Shown: piece after piece, positions 7,734-15,871 of the stretch
How the letters are laid out: every line of letters begins with the position of its first letter
How positions within the stretch are numbered: position 1 is the first letter of the stretch
Origin: Blastococcus sp. PRF04-17
GTDB lineage: Bacteria > Actinomycetota > Actinomycetes > Mycobacteriales > Geodermatophilaceae
Length of the DNA: 64,000 nucleotides
Direction of reading: 5' to 3'
Assembly: GCF_023016265.1 (NCBI RefSeq)
Contig: NZ_CP095412.1
Span: forward strand, 2,108,001-2,172,000
Notes under the pieces: model-generated
Told to the model about the DNA's origin: nothing
Database searches by the model: none
The model's input: only the letters and a program-made list of their open reading frames with translations
Program-made: the position numbers and the translations under genes

Positions 7734-8992
7734 CCACCACCCAGAGCACCGGGACCCGAGCACCCCAGCGGCCGGTGAAGGCCTCCGCCGACGAGCTCAT
7801 CGACGTCGCGTTCACCGTGAACGGGACGCCGGTGTCGGTCCAGGTGCCGGCCCGCATGCACCTCGCGGACGCGCTGCGCACCAACCTCGGACTCTCGGGC
7901 ACCCACCTGGGTTGCGAGCACGGCGTGTGCGGCATGTGCACGGTGCTCATCGACGGGGACGCCGCCCGCGCCTGCCTCGTGTTCGCGGTTCAGGCCGAGG
8001 GCACCGAGGTGGTGACCGTCGAGGGGCTGGGCACCCAGGAGTCGCAGCACCCCCTGCAGCAGGCGTTCAGCCACCACCACGCGCTCCAGTGCGGCTTCTG
8101 CACCCCGGGCTTTCTCATGAGCTCCTACGACCTGCTGGCGAACGGCGATGGCGAGGTGAGCCCGGAGACGCTCCCCGAGGAGATGTCCGGGGTGATCTGC
8201 CGGTGCACCGGCTACCGGGGCATCCTGGCGGCCGTCGCGGATGTCGCCGAGACCCATCCGGACGGGATCCCGGAGCCGATGAACTGTGCACCCCGCACCC
8301 TCGTGGGACGCGGCGGGGCAGCCCATGCCTCCGGCGGGGCGCCGGCCGGTTCCCCGGAGGACGCGGTCGAACAGGAGCCGACGGAGCTCATCCGGCCGAC
8401 CGGCACGCCGACCATCACCGTCGAGGTGACCCGGCAGCTGGCCAGCCCGGTCGAGGACGTCTGGGCGGTCATGGACGACATCGACCGCCTGGCGCGCTGC
8501 CTGCCCGGCGCCGAGATGACCGCCGATCTGGGCGGTGACCGCTACCGCGGCCGCGCGAAGGTGGCCCTCGGGCCGGTGCGGCTGAAGTTCGACGGGCTGG
8601 CCCAGATCACCGAGCGGGACCCCGGCGACCACACGTTGGCGCTGATCGCCCAGGGCGCGGACACCGGCGGTAACCGCACCGCGGCCGACATCGTGCTCCG
8701 GGCCACCCCCGGCGACGACGGCACGGTGCTGGTGGCCGAGGCGAAGGTCTTCCTGTCGGGGCGCATCGCCCAGTTCGGCCGTGCGCTCGCCGGTGACGTC
8801 AGCCAGCGGATGTTCGAGCAGTTCGCCGACGCCGTGGACCGGACCGCGCGCACCGGAACCGCGCCGGAGGTGGGTGCCGGGCCCAGCGCCCTGCGGATCG
8901 GACTGCAGGCCGTCGGCGCCGGCCTCCGCCGTCGTGCGGCGCTGGTGGTCTCTGCCATCCGCGATCGGCGAAGGCGTCGGCAGGAGTCCTGA
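7730..8992 (+). CDS. Fused 2Fe-2S small subunit and CoxG-like SRPBCC protein
   Basis: A 420-residue two-domain protein. Residues ~22-175 are a complete small subunit with both Fe-S sets: C62, C67, C70 and C82 (plant-type) and C121, C124, C157 and C159 (CxxC...CxC). After a low-complexity linker (190-225), residues ~228-375 form an SRPBCC domain of the CoxG type (SPVEDVWAVMDDIDRLARCLPG). A C-terminal amphipathic or hydrophobic helix followed by RRRRR resembles the CoxG membrane tether. In CO-dehydrogenase loci CoxG recruits the enzyme to the membrane; here that function appears built into the electron-transfer subunit. ATGA overlap couples it to the FAD subunit. Confidence 0.9.
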   Translation: MTTTQSTGTRAPQRPVKASADELIDVAFTVNGTPVSVQVPARMHLADALRTNLGLSGTHLGCEHGVCGMCTVLIDGDAARACLVFAVQAEGTEVVTVEGLGTQESQHPLQQAFSHHHALQCGFCTPGFLMSSYDLLANGDGEVSPETLPEEMSGVICRCTGYRGILAAVADVAETHPDGIPEPMNCAPRTLVGRGGAAHASGGAPAGSPEDAVEQEPTELIRPTGTPTITVEVTRQLASPVEDVWAVMDDIDRLARCLPGAEMTADLGGDRYRGRAKVALGPVRLKFDGLAQITERDPGDHTLALIAQGADTGGNRTAADIVLRATPGDDGTVLVAEAKVFLSGRIAQFGRALAGDVSQRMFEQFADAVDRTARTGTAPEVGAGPSALRIGLQAVGAGLRRRAALVVSAIRDRRRRRQES

Positions 8993-9020
8993 CCCCGTGT
9001 CCTGAACCGGGTGGCACCGT

Positions 9021-9058
9021 CCGGGATCGTGGGGGTCAGCGGATCTCCACGATCCCGG
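9021..9058. terminator. Hairpin between convergent genes
   Basis: A perfect 12-base inverted repeat (CCGGGATCGTGG / CCACGATCCCGG) with a 14-base loop starts 29 bases after the hydroxylase operon stop. Its right arm runs into the last codons of the carbonic anhydrase gene. No U-run follows, as is usual in high-GC actinobacteria. Confidence 0.55.
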
Positions 9059-9560
9059 CGGCGTGCCGGCGGGCCAGTTGCCGGTACACGGTCGCATTGC
9101 CGTCGACCCAGCCGGCCGCCGCTCCGGAGATCGGCCCTCGCACGCGGGCCGGCGTACCGAGCGCCAGCACGCCCTCGGGGATCTCCATCCCCGGCGGCAC
9201 GAGGCTGCCGGCACCGATCAGCGCCCGTCGGCCGATCCTCGCGCCGTCCTGAACGGTCGAGCCGTTCCCGACGAGGACCTCCGCGCCGAGGACCGCTCCG
9301 TGGACCACGCACATGTGCCCGACGGTGGCTCCGGGGCCGACCTCGGTGACCGGATCCTCTCCGCCGTGCAGGACGGAGTTGTCCTGCACGTTCGCTCCCT
9401 CACGGACGACGATGCGGCCGAAGTCCGCGCGCAGCACCGCGCCGTACCAGGCGGAGGCCCCCGCCTCGACGACGACGTCCCCGACGAGCGTGGCCGTCGG
9501 GGCTACCCACGCGTTCGGGTGGACCTGCGGTGAACGACCCTCGAAGGCGAAGAGTGGCAT
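9036..9560 (-). CDS. Gamma-carbonic anhydrase family protein
   Basis: A 174-residue left-handed beta-helix protein with hexapeptide repeats. The three metal-ligand histidines of gamma carbonic anhydrases are conserved in position: H65 (VLHGG), H82 and H87 (VGHMCVVHG). Such proteins are trimers with metal sites at subunit interfaces; many homologues have unproven activity. The ATG at 9560 (MPLFAFEG) matches the family N-terminus; a longer open frame to 9686 is low complexity and unlikely to be translated. Confidence 0.88.
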   Translation of the reverse strand: MPLFAFEGRSPQVHPNAWVAPTATLVGDVVVEAGASAWYGAVLRADFGRIVVREGANVQDNSVLHGGEDPVTEVGPGATVGHMCVVHGAVLGAEVLVGNGSTVQDGARIGRRALIGAGSLVPPGMEIPEGVLALGTPARVRGPISGAAAGWVDGNATVYRQLARRHAAGIVEIR

Positions 9561-9708
9561 GTCCGGCAGCCTCGCACGGAGTCCTCGTGGGTGAGGTGAC
9601 GGCCCCGGACCAGTCGGGCCGCGATCATCCGGTGACGGGCGACGGCGGCGATGAGTTCGGCGCTCGCCGGAGGTCTTCCCCTCCACACGACGACGAGAGG
9701 GGTACCAG

Positions 9709-10356
9709 GTGGGTCAGCTGCTCAGGGTCCAGAACTTCACCGTCTCCAGCGACGGTTTCGGCGCCGGGGAGGGGCAGAGCCTGGAGCGCCCGTTCGGTCA
9801 CGCCAACCCGATGGAGCTCATGGCCTGGGCCCTCGACACGGCCGGCTGGCCCAACCGCACCGACCCGGGCGGCAGCCGTGGCCTCGACGACTACTTCGTC
9901 CGCGACTTCGCGCACGACATCGGCGCGGAGATCATGGGCGCCCACAAGTTCGGTCCCCATCGCGGTCCGTGGCAGGACCACGAGTGGCAGGGCTGGTGGG
10001 GCGACGAGCCGCCGTTCCACACGCCCGTGTTCGTCCTGACCCACCACCTGCGTCCGTCGTTCACGCTGTCGGACACCACGTTCCACTTCGTCGACGGTGA
10101 CCCGGCGACGGTGCTGGCGCAGGCGCGCGACGCGGCGCAGGGCAAGCACGTGCGGCTCGGTGGGGGCGCCACGACGATCCGGGAGTTCCTCGACGCCGAC
10201 CTCGTCGACACCCTGCACGTGGCGGTCGCGCCGGTCACGCTCGGGTCCGGGGTCCGGCTGTGGGAGTCACCGGACGAGCTGTTCGACCGCTTCCACTGCG
10301 ACGTCGTCCCCAGCCCGCGCTCCGGCGTGACCCACCACCTCTACTGGCGGCGGTAG
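9709..10356 (+). CDS. Dihydrofolate reductase / RibD C-terminal-like protein
   Basis: A 215-residue protein with the DHFR-like fold used by RibD C-terminal reductases: N-terminal strand RVQNFTVSSDGF, MGAHKFGPH, PVFVLTHH, and the nucleotide-binding segment VRLGGGATTIREFLDADLVD. The likely cofactor is NADPH; the physiological substrate is unknown, and this group is usually not the housekeeping folA enzyme. The GTG start at 9709 has a GAGAGGGG site just upstream. It is convergent with the next gene, with one base between stops. Confidence 0.8.
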   Translation: MGQLLRVQNFTVSSDGFGAGEGQSLERPFGHANPMELMAWALDTAGWPNRTDPGGSRGLDDYFVRDFAHDIGAEIMGAHKFGPHRGPWQDHEWQGWWGDEPPFHTPVFVLTHHLRPSFTLSDTTFHFVDGDPATVLAQARDAAQGKHVRLGGGATTIREFLDADLVDTLHVAVAPVTLGSGVRLWESPDELFDRFHCDVVPSPRSGVTHHLYWRR

Positions 10357-10357
10357 G

Positions 10358-11311
10358 TCACTCGTCGGGGGGCGTGAAGGACGACGTCCGCTCCATGCCG
10401 GCGGCGCGGCCCTTGCCGGCGATGACCAGCGCCATCTTGCGGCTCGCCTCGTCGATCATCTCGTCGCCGAGCATCGCCGAGCCCTTCTTGCCGCCGGCCT
10501 CGGACGTGTACCAGTCGTAGGCGTCGAGGATCAGCTCGGCGTGGTCGTAGTCCTCCTGGGACGGCGCGTAGATCTCGTTCGCGGCGTCGATCTGGCCGGG
10601 GTGGAGCACCCACTTCCCGTCGAAGCCGAGGACGGCCGAGCGCTTGGCGACCTCCTTGAACGCCTCGACGTCGCGGACCTGCAGGAACGGGCCGTCGATG
10701 GCCTGCACGCCGCGGGCGCGGGCCGCCATCAGGATCTGCATGAGGATGTAGTGGAACGGGTCGCCGGCGTAGTCCGGGTGCAGGGCGCCGACCACCAGCG
10801 ACTTCATGTTGATGCTGGCCATGAAGTCGGCCGGGCCGAAGATGATCGTCTCGATCCGCGGGCTGGCGAACGCGATGTCGTTGACGTTGATCAGGCCCTG
10901 CGCCGTCTCGATCTGCGCCTCGATGCCGATCCGGCCGACCTCGAGCCCGTTGGACTTCTCGATCTGGGTGAGCAGGAAGTCCAGCGCCTTGACCTGGTGG
11001 GCGTCGACGACCTTGGGCAGCATGATGCAGTCGAGGTTCGCGCCCGCGCCCTCCACGACCTCGATCACGTCGTGGTAGGTCCACTCCGTCGTCCAGTCGT
11101 TGACCCGGACGGTGCGGATCTTGTCGCCCCAGCCCCCCTCGTTGAGCGCCGCGACGATGTTCTTGCGGGCGCCCGGCTTGGCCAGCGGCGCGCACGCGTC
11201 CTCGAGGTCCAGGAAGACCTGGTCGGCCGGCAGCCCCTTCGCCTTCTCCAGGAACCGGGGGTTGCTGCCCGGGACGGCGAGGTTGGAACGACGGGATCGG
11301 AGCTCGGCCAC
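10358..11311 (-). CDS. HpcH/HpaI / CitE-type CoA-ester lyase
   Basis: A 317-residue TIM-barrel aldolase of the citrate lyase beta / malyl-CoA lyase family, cleaving or forming (methyl)malyl-type CoA esters. Landmarks are RSNLAVPGSNPRFLEKA at the N-terminus, the metal-site glutamates and aspartates in FLDLEDACAP, the IGIEAQIETAQGL segment and the IIFGPADFMASI segment, and the C-terminal GKWVLHPGQIDAANEIYAP. The GTG start at 11311 has GGAGG about five bases before it. It stands alone, so its pathway (glyoxylate cycle variant, thioesterase, or catabolism) is not fixed by context. Confidence 0.88.
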   Translation of the reverse strand: MAELRSRRSNLAVPGSNPRFLEKAKGLPADQVFLDLEDACAPLAKPGARKNIVAALNEGGWGDKIRTVRVNDWTTEWTYHDVIEVVEGAGANLDCIMLPKVVDAHQVKALDFLLTQIEKSNGLEVGRIGIEAQIETAQGLINVNDIAFASPRIETIIFGPADFMASINMKSLVVGALHPDYAGDPFHYILMQILMAARARGVQAIDGPFLQVRDVEAFKEVAKRSAVLGFDGKWVLHPGQIDAANEIYAPSQEDYDHAELILDAYDWYTSEAGGKKGSAMLGDEMIDEASRKMALVIAGKGRAAGMERTSSFTPPDE

Positions 11312-11382
11312 GGTGCCTCCGCAAGATGTGTCGGTTCGTCAGCTACCGGAGAGTAGCGACGGGCATGCCCACCCGCTCACCA

Positions 11383-11447
11383 CCGTGATCATCGTCATAT
11401 GGCGGTCACCGTCGGCGTGCCGGTCAGCCACATGCCGATGATCACGG
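11383..11447. terminator. Long imperfect hairpin downstream of the EamA gene
   Basis: CCGTGATCATCG (11383-11394) and its exact complement (11436-11447) flank a further partly paired stretch (CATATGGC against GCCACATG). The stem covers about 20 positions with two mismatches. It lies 13 bases after the transporter stop and upstream of the CitE-type gene, both on the minus strand. It could be a terminator or an intergenic repeat element. Confidence 0.5.
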
Positions 11448-11459
11448 ACGCGCGGGGGC

Positions 11460-12380
11460 TCAGGTGCCCGGCTCGACCAGGGTGTGGGGGCGGCTGGCCC
11501 GCACGACCAGCGCCACACCGGCGACCACCAGCGCGACGCCGGGCAGCGCCAGCAGCGGCGGCACCTGACCGAGCAGCACCAGCGCGAAGAGCAGCGCGCC
11601 CGGCACCTCGAGCAGGACGGCGAGGCTGACCACCGTCGGCCCCACCGTGGACAGCACCAGGTTCAGCAGCGTGTGCCCGAACAGCTGCGCGGCGACCGTG
11701 ATGCCCGCGATGAGCCACCAGTCGCGGGCCTCGAACCCGACGAGCGGTGCGCCGACCACCACCGCGGAGACCGCGATGACGACCGCGCAGACGGAGTAGC
11801 AGACGACCGCATAGGCCGAGGTCGCCAGCCGCTGCCGGGCGCGGGCACCGGCCAGGACGTAGCCCCCGGCGCAGATGGCACCCAGCAGCGCCAGCGCGTC
11901 ACCGGCCAGCGCCTCCAGGCTCACCGTCACGTCGACCCCGACGATGAGGACGACGCCGGCGAAGGCGAGCAGCAGCCCCCACCAGACGGCCGCGGGCAGG
12001 AGCACCCCGGAGACGCGCGCCGCCAGCGCCGTCCAGATCGGCGTCGTGGTGACCAGCGCGACGGAGGCGGCCACCGTCGTCATCGACAGACTCGGCAGCC
12101 AGGTGGCGAAGTGCGCGGCCAGGAAGAGCCCGGCGACGACGGAGCTGCGCAGGTCCCGCCACCGCAGCCCGGCCAGGGTCGAGCGCTCGCGGGTGAGCAG
12201 CACCGGCAGCAGGACACCGGCGCCGGCGGCGTTGCGCCAGAACGCCAGCGCGAGCATCGGCGCGGTGACCATCGCGGTCAGCGGCGCCGACAGCGAGACC
12301 CCGACGACGGCGAGGGAGAGCAGGCCGACGTCCCGGGCGCCCGGGCGGTGCAGCGCCCAGGCGTCGGCCGTGGTCGTCAC
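11460..12380 (-). CDS. EamA/DMT-family transporter
   Basis: A 306-residue protein with about ten hydrophobic segments in two EamA halves (for example SLAVVGVSLSAPLTAMV, FWRNAAGAGVLLPVLL, LLAFAGVVLIVGVDVTV, LPGVALVVAGVALVV), as in drug/metabolite exporters of the RhtA type. The GTG at 12380 overlaps the PhzF-family stop in a GTGA arrangement, which fixes the start and implies co-expression. An export role for an amino acid or related metabolite is the family expectation; the substrate is unknown. Confidence 0.85.
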   Translation of the reverse strand: MTTTADAWALHRPGARDVGLLSLAVVGVSLSAPLTAMVTAPMLALAFWRNAAGAGVLLPVLLTRERSTLAGLRWRDLRSSVVAGLFLAAHFATWLPSLSMTTVAASVALVTTTPIWTALAARVSGVLLPAAVWWGLLLAFAGVVLIVGVDVTVSLEALAGDALALLGAICAGGYVLAGARARQRLATSAYAVVCYSVCAVVIAVSAVVVGAPLVGFEARDWWLIAGITVAAQLFGHTLLNLVLSTVGPTVVSLAVLLEVPGALLFALVLLGQVPPLLALPGVALVVAGVALVVRASRPHTLVEPGT

Positions 12381-13246
12381 GGGACCCGGATGCGACCGCT
12401 CGCGATCGGGACGACGGCCCCCGTCACGGTCGCCGAGACCGCCGCGCCACCCGCAGCGGAGACCGTGCACTCGAGCACCGACGGGCGGCCCAGCTTCACG
12501 CCCTGGTGCACCGTGTAGGCCGACGTCCCCTCGCCCGGCAGCTGGCCGGTCGCCACCAACCAGACGCCCAGACCCAACGCCGCCGAGCCCGTGCCCGGGT
12601 CCTCACCCCACCGCAGGTCGCCGGCGAACGCCCGCGCGTAGGCGGTGGAGGAGTCGGCGTCCCAGGAAAGGACCTCGATGCCCTCCCCCGCGCCCAGGGC
12701 GTCGAGCGCCGCGTGGTCGGCGACGGCCCGGTCGACTGCGCCCGGTCGCACGGCCAGATAGGTCCACGGCAGCCCGCAGCCGGCCATGTGCGCGGGCATG
12801 CCCGCGATGTCGTCGGCGGCAAGACCGACCGCGGTGGCCAGGGCGTGCACCGGACGTTCGGCGGCGATGCTCGGCTCTCCGCCGGTGAGCTGCGCGCCGG
12901 CGCCGTCGACCTCGAGGTCGAGGACGCCGACCCCGCACTCCTGGCGCACGGTCCCGGCGGGGAGCCGGCCGGTGCGGACCAGGGTGTGGGCCGCGCCGAC
13001 GCTCGGGTGGCCGGCGAACGGCAGCTCCGCGAACGGCGTGAAGATGCGCACCCGGTAGTCGGCGCCGGGCTCGGTCGGCGCGCAGACGAACGACGTCTCG
13101 GAGAGGTGGAACTCGAAGGCGAGCGCCTGGCACTGCTCGGTGGTCAGCTCGTCGGCGTCGAAGACCACGGCCAGCGGGTTGCCGGCGTAGGCGCGCGGCG
13201 CGAAGACGTCGACGATCTCGTAGTCGAGACTTTCCCGGGCCGGCAC
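12377..13246 (-). CDS. PhzF-family phenazine biosynthesis-like isomerase
   Basis: A 289-residue PhzF-fold protein (two diaminopimelate-epimerase-like halves). Family marks are DVFAPRAYAGNPLAVVFDADEL near the N-terminus, the active-site stretch SETSFV, the FAGHPSVGAAH motif, and the C-terminal EDPGTGSAALGLGVWL. The acid/base glutamate of PhzF corresponds to the E of SETSFV. The GTG at 13246 gives the usual length and leaves 25 bases to the divergent gene. Most genomic PhzF homologues lie outside phenazine pathways, and no phenazine genes are seen here. Confidence 0.85.
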   Translation of the reverse strand: MPARESLDYEIVDVFAPRAYAGNPLAVVFDADELTTEQCQALAFEFHLSETSFVCAPTEPGADYRVRIFTPFAELPFAGHPSVGAAHTLVRTGRLPAGTVRQECGVGVLDLEVDGAGAQLTGGEPSIAAERPVHALATAVGLAADDIAGMPAHMAGCGLPWTYLAVRPGAVDRAVADHAALDALGAGEGIEVLSWDADSSTAYARAFAGDLRWGEDPGTGSAALGLGVWLVATGQLPGEGTSAYTVHQGVKLGRPSVLECTVSAAGGAAVSATVTGAVVPIASGRIRVP

Positions 13247-13271
13247 GGCCCCGACGGTAGCCTCACGCTTC

Positions 13272-14510
13272 GTGACGACGGCGACGAGGGCATATGTGTC
13301 CCGGCTGGCCGGGCTGACGGTCTTCGACCCCAACGGCGACCGGGTCGGCAAGGTCCGCGACGTCGTCGTCGCGCTGCGCGTGGGCGCCGCTGCACCGCGG
13401 GTCCTGGGAATCGTGGTGGAGGTCGTCGCCCGCCGGCGGATCTTCGTGCCGATGGGCCGGGTCACCGCCGTCGACCCGGGCGCGGTGATGCTCGCGTCGG
13501 GCACGCTCAACCTGAAGCGCTTCGAGCAGCGGGCCGGCGAGACCCTCGTCCTCGGGGAGCTGCTGGACCGGACGGTGCGGATCTCCGAGTCGGGCAGGAC
13601 CGCGCACGTGATCGACGCCGCCGTCGAGCAGACCCGCACCGGCGACTGGGTGCTCTCGCGGCTCGCCGTCCAGGAGCCGGGCCGCCTCGGCCGCCGCGGC
13701 CAGCTGCACCAGCTGGCCTGGGACGAGGTCCAGGGCCTGGCCCTCCCGCAGACCGGGCAGGGCGCCGAGACGCTCATCGCGACCTACCGCGAGCTCAACG
13801 CGGCCGACGTCGCCCACGCCCTGCAGGAACTGCCGATCAAGCGGCGGCACGAGGTCGCCGAGGCCCTCGACGACGAGCGGCTCGCCGACGTGCTGGGCGA
13901 GCTGCCCGAGGCCGACCAGGTGACGATCCTCGGCACGCTGGACGAGCGCCGCGCCGCCGACGTGCTCGAGGCGATGGACCCCGACGACGCCGCCGACCTG
14001 CTCGCCGAGCTGTCCAACGTCGACCGCAACCGGCTGCTGGAACTGATGGAGCCCGACGAGGCCGAGCCGGTGCGCCAGCTGCTCAAGTACTCCGAGGACA
14101 CCGCCGGCGGCATCATGACCAGCGAGCCGGTGATCCTGGCGCCGGACGCCACGATCGCCGAGGCACTGGCCCGCGTGCGGGAGCCGGAGCTCACCCCGGC
14201 GCTGGCCAGCCAGGTCTACGTCTGCCGGCCGCCGTCGGCCACGCCCACCGGCCGCTACCTGGGGCTCGCGCACATCCAGCGGCTGCTGCGCGAACCGCCG
14301 TCCAGTCTCGTGAGCGGCGTCCTCGACGACCTGGAGCCGCTGCGGCCCGAGGCCCCGCTGGCGGAGGTCACTCGGTACTTCGCCACGTACAACCTGGTGG
14401 CTGCTCCGGTCGTCGACGAGCAGGGCCGGCTGGTGGGCGCGGTGAGCGTCGACGACGTCCTGGACCACCTGCTGCCCGACGACTGGCGCGAGCGTGCCCG
14501 TCGTGGCTGA
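13272..14510 (+). CDS. PRC-barrel / MgtE N-terminal / CBS domain protein
   Basis: A 412-residue cytosolic protein with the sensor modules of MgtE Mg2+ channels but no transmembrane part. Residues ~8-80 and ~90-170 look like PRC-barrel units (VFDPNGDRVGKVRDVVV). Residues ~185-285 carry the MgtE_N superhelix repeats (LPEADQVTILGTLDERRAADVLEAMDPDDAADLL). A CBS pair follows (GGIMTSEPVILAPDATIAEAL, PVVDEQGRLVGAVSVDDVLDHL). The 3' end overlaps the DUF1003 membrane protein by 17 bases, so the pair may form a divalent-cation or adenylate-responsive unit. The role is inferred from domains only. Confidence 0.88.
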   Translation: MTTATRAYVSRLAGLTVFDPNGDRVGKVRDVVVALRVGAAAPRVLGIVVEVVARRRIFVPMGRVTAVDPGAVMLASGTLNLKRFEQRAGETLVLGELLDRTVRISESGRTAHVIDAAVEQTRTGDWVLSRLAVQEPGRLGRRGQLHQLAWDEVQGLALPQTGQGAETLIATYRELNAADVAHALQELPIKRRHEVAEALDDERLADVLGELPEADQVTILGTLDERRAADVLEAMDPDDAADLLAELSNVDRNRLLELMEPDEAEPVRQLLKYSEDTAGGIMTSEPVILAPDATIAEALARVREPELTPALASQVYVCRPPSATPTGRYLGLAHIQRLLREPPSSLVSGVLDDLEPLRPEAPLAEVTRYFATYNLVAAPVVDEQGRLVGAVSVDDVLDHLLPDDWRERARRG

Positions 14511-15030
14511 CGGTCCCCGCCTGGACGTCCCCCGCACCGGCGGGCGTCGGCTGAGCACGCTGATCAAGCTCAACCCCGACGCCGTCGGCGCCGGCGCGGA
14601 GTCGATCGCCCGGTTCCTCGGCACCGGGCGCTACCTCGCGATCCAGACGATCCTGGTGATCGTCTGGATCGCGCTCAACGTCTTCGCGGTGTCGCTGCGC
14701 TGGGACCCCTATCCGTTCATCCTGCTGAACCTGGCCTTCTCCACCCAGGCCGCCTACGCCGCCCCGCTGATCCTGCTCGCGCAGAACCGGCAGGCCGACC
14801 GCGACCGCGTGCAGGCCGAGGAGGACCGCGCGCGGGCGGCGCAGACCCGCGCCGACACCGAGTACGTGGCCCGGGAGCTGGCGGCGCTCCGCGTGGCGAT
14901 CGGCGAGGTGGCCACCCGCGACTTCATCCGCGGCGAGCTCAACCGGCTCGTCGACGACGACGAGGACGCCGACAAGCGCGAGAAGAAGGCGAAGCGCAAG
15001 CGGGACACCGCCGCGGTGACGCCGGACTGA
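14494..15030 (+). CDS. DUF1003 membrane protein
   Basis: A 178-residue protein with two close transmembrane helices (AIQTILVIVWIALNVFAV and FILLNLAFSTQAAYAAPLILLA), followed by the highly charged helical tail NRQADRDRVQAEEDRARAAQ and a lysine-rich C-terminus. This is the DUF1003 layout. It overlaps and is probably translationally coupled to the MgtE-N/CBS protein, a pairing common in actinobacteria. A GTG nine bases downstream (14503) is an alternative start. No biochemical function is established. Confidence 0.88.
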   Translation: MPVVADGPRLDVPRTGGRRLSTLIKLNPDAVGAGAESIARFLGTGRYLAIQTILVIVWIALNVFAVSLRWDPYPFILLNLAFSTQAAYAAPLILLAQNRQADRDRVQAEEDRARAAQTRADTEYVARELAALRVAIGEVATRDFIRGELNRLVDDDEDADKREKKAKRKRDTAAVTPD

Positions 15031-15063
15031 GAACTGTCGGCATCCGGCGCTAGCGTCGCGGCG

Positions 15064-15549
15064 ATGTCCAGGACCCACACCGTGGTGCCTTCTCCCATCG
15101 GGCCGCTGACCGTGGTCCGGGAGGACGGCGCGCTGGTCCGGCTGCTGCTGAACCCGCCGACGGAGGCCGAGCGGGAGAACCTCGGTGCGCGGTCCGAGAA
15201 GGGGTTCGAGGACGTCGTCCGGCAGCTGGACGAGTACTTCGCCGGCGGGCGCACGGCGTTCGACCTGCCACTGCGGCCGGCCGGGACCGGCTTCGAGCTG
15301 GCGGTGTGGGAGCAGCTCACCCGCATCCCGTACGGCCGGACCCGGACCTACGGGGCGGTGGCGAAGGCCGTCGGCGAACCCGGCGGCGCCCAGGCCGTCG
15401 GTGCCGCGAGCGGCCGCAACCCCCTGGCGATCGTCGTCCCCTGCCACCGTGTCGTCGGGGCCGACGGAACGTTGGTCGGCTTCGGCGGCGGGTTGCCCCG
15501 CAAGCGCTTCCTGCTCGACCTCGAGCAGCGCGACGACCGGCTGTTCTGA
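15064..15549 (+). CDS. ogt: Methylated-DNA-[protein]-cysteine S-methyltransferase
   Basis: A 161-residue suicide alkyl-acceptor protein that repairs O6-alkylguanine. The acceptor cysteine is C127 in the canonical PCHRV motif. The helix-turn-helix arginine-finger region (VWEQLTRIPYGRTRTYGAVA) and the glycine-rich tail VGFGGGLPRKRFLLDLE are intact. The short N-terminal domain lacks the AdaA/B regulatory modules, so this is the Ogt type. It stands alone, convergent with azlD. Confidence 0.93.
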   Translation: MSRTHTVVPSPIGPLTVVREDGALVRLLLNPPTEAERENLGARSEKGFEDVVRQLDEYFAGGRTAFDLPLRPAGTGFELAVWEQLTRIPYGRTRTYGAVAKAVGEPGGAQAVGAASGRNPLAIVVPCHRVVGADGTLVGFGGGLPRKRFLLDLEQRDDRLF

Positions 15550-15553
15550 GGGC

Positions 15554-15871
15554 TCACCCCGTCACGACGTGCACCAGTGCTCCGGCCGCACCGGCCACCA
15601 CCAGGACAACGATGAACGGCGCGCGCAGCGCGAGCGCCACCGCCGCGACGGCCAGCCCGACGAGACGACCGTCGAGCACCAGTTCCTGACCGCTGGTCAG
15701 CGCCTGGACCGCGACCAGTGCGGCGAGCAGCGCCGCCGGCACGAAGTCGACGACGCGCGCCACCCACGGCTGCTCCACCCAGGCCGCCGGAACGGCGAGC
15801 CCGGCGAGCTTCAGCAGGTAGCAGCCGAGAGCTCCGGCGATCACCGCCGCCCACAACGCGGTTCCGCTCAT
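15554..15871 (-). CDS. azlD: AzlD-family branched-chain amino acid exporter subunit
   Basis: A 105-residue, four-helix membrane protein (ALWAAVIAGALGCYLLKLAG, FVPAALLAALVAVQAL, LVGLAVAAVALALRAPFIVVL) that pairs with AzlC to form a branched-chain amino acid exporter. The ATG at 15871 overlaps the azlC stop (ATGA). Confidence 0.85.
   Translation of the reverse strand: MSGTALWAAVIAGALGCYLLKLAGLAVPAAWVEQPWVARVVDFVPAALLAALVAVQALTSGQELVLDGRLVGLAVAAVALALRAPFIVVLVVAGAAGALVHVVTG

Noticed and set aside
12506-14554. A 682-codon plus-strand frame across the PhzF gene and the MgtE-N/CBS gene
   Set aside because: It is out of frame with the CBS/MgtE domains and antisense to PhzF; the translation is Arg/Pro/Gly-rich without any domain.
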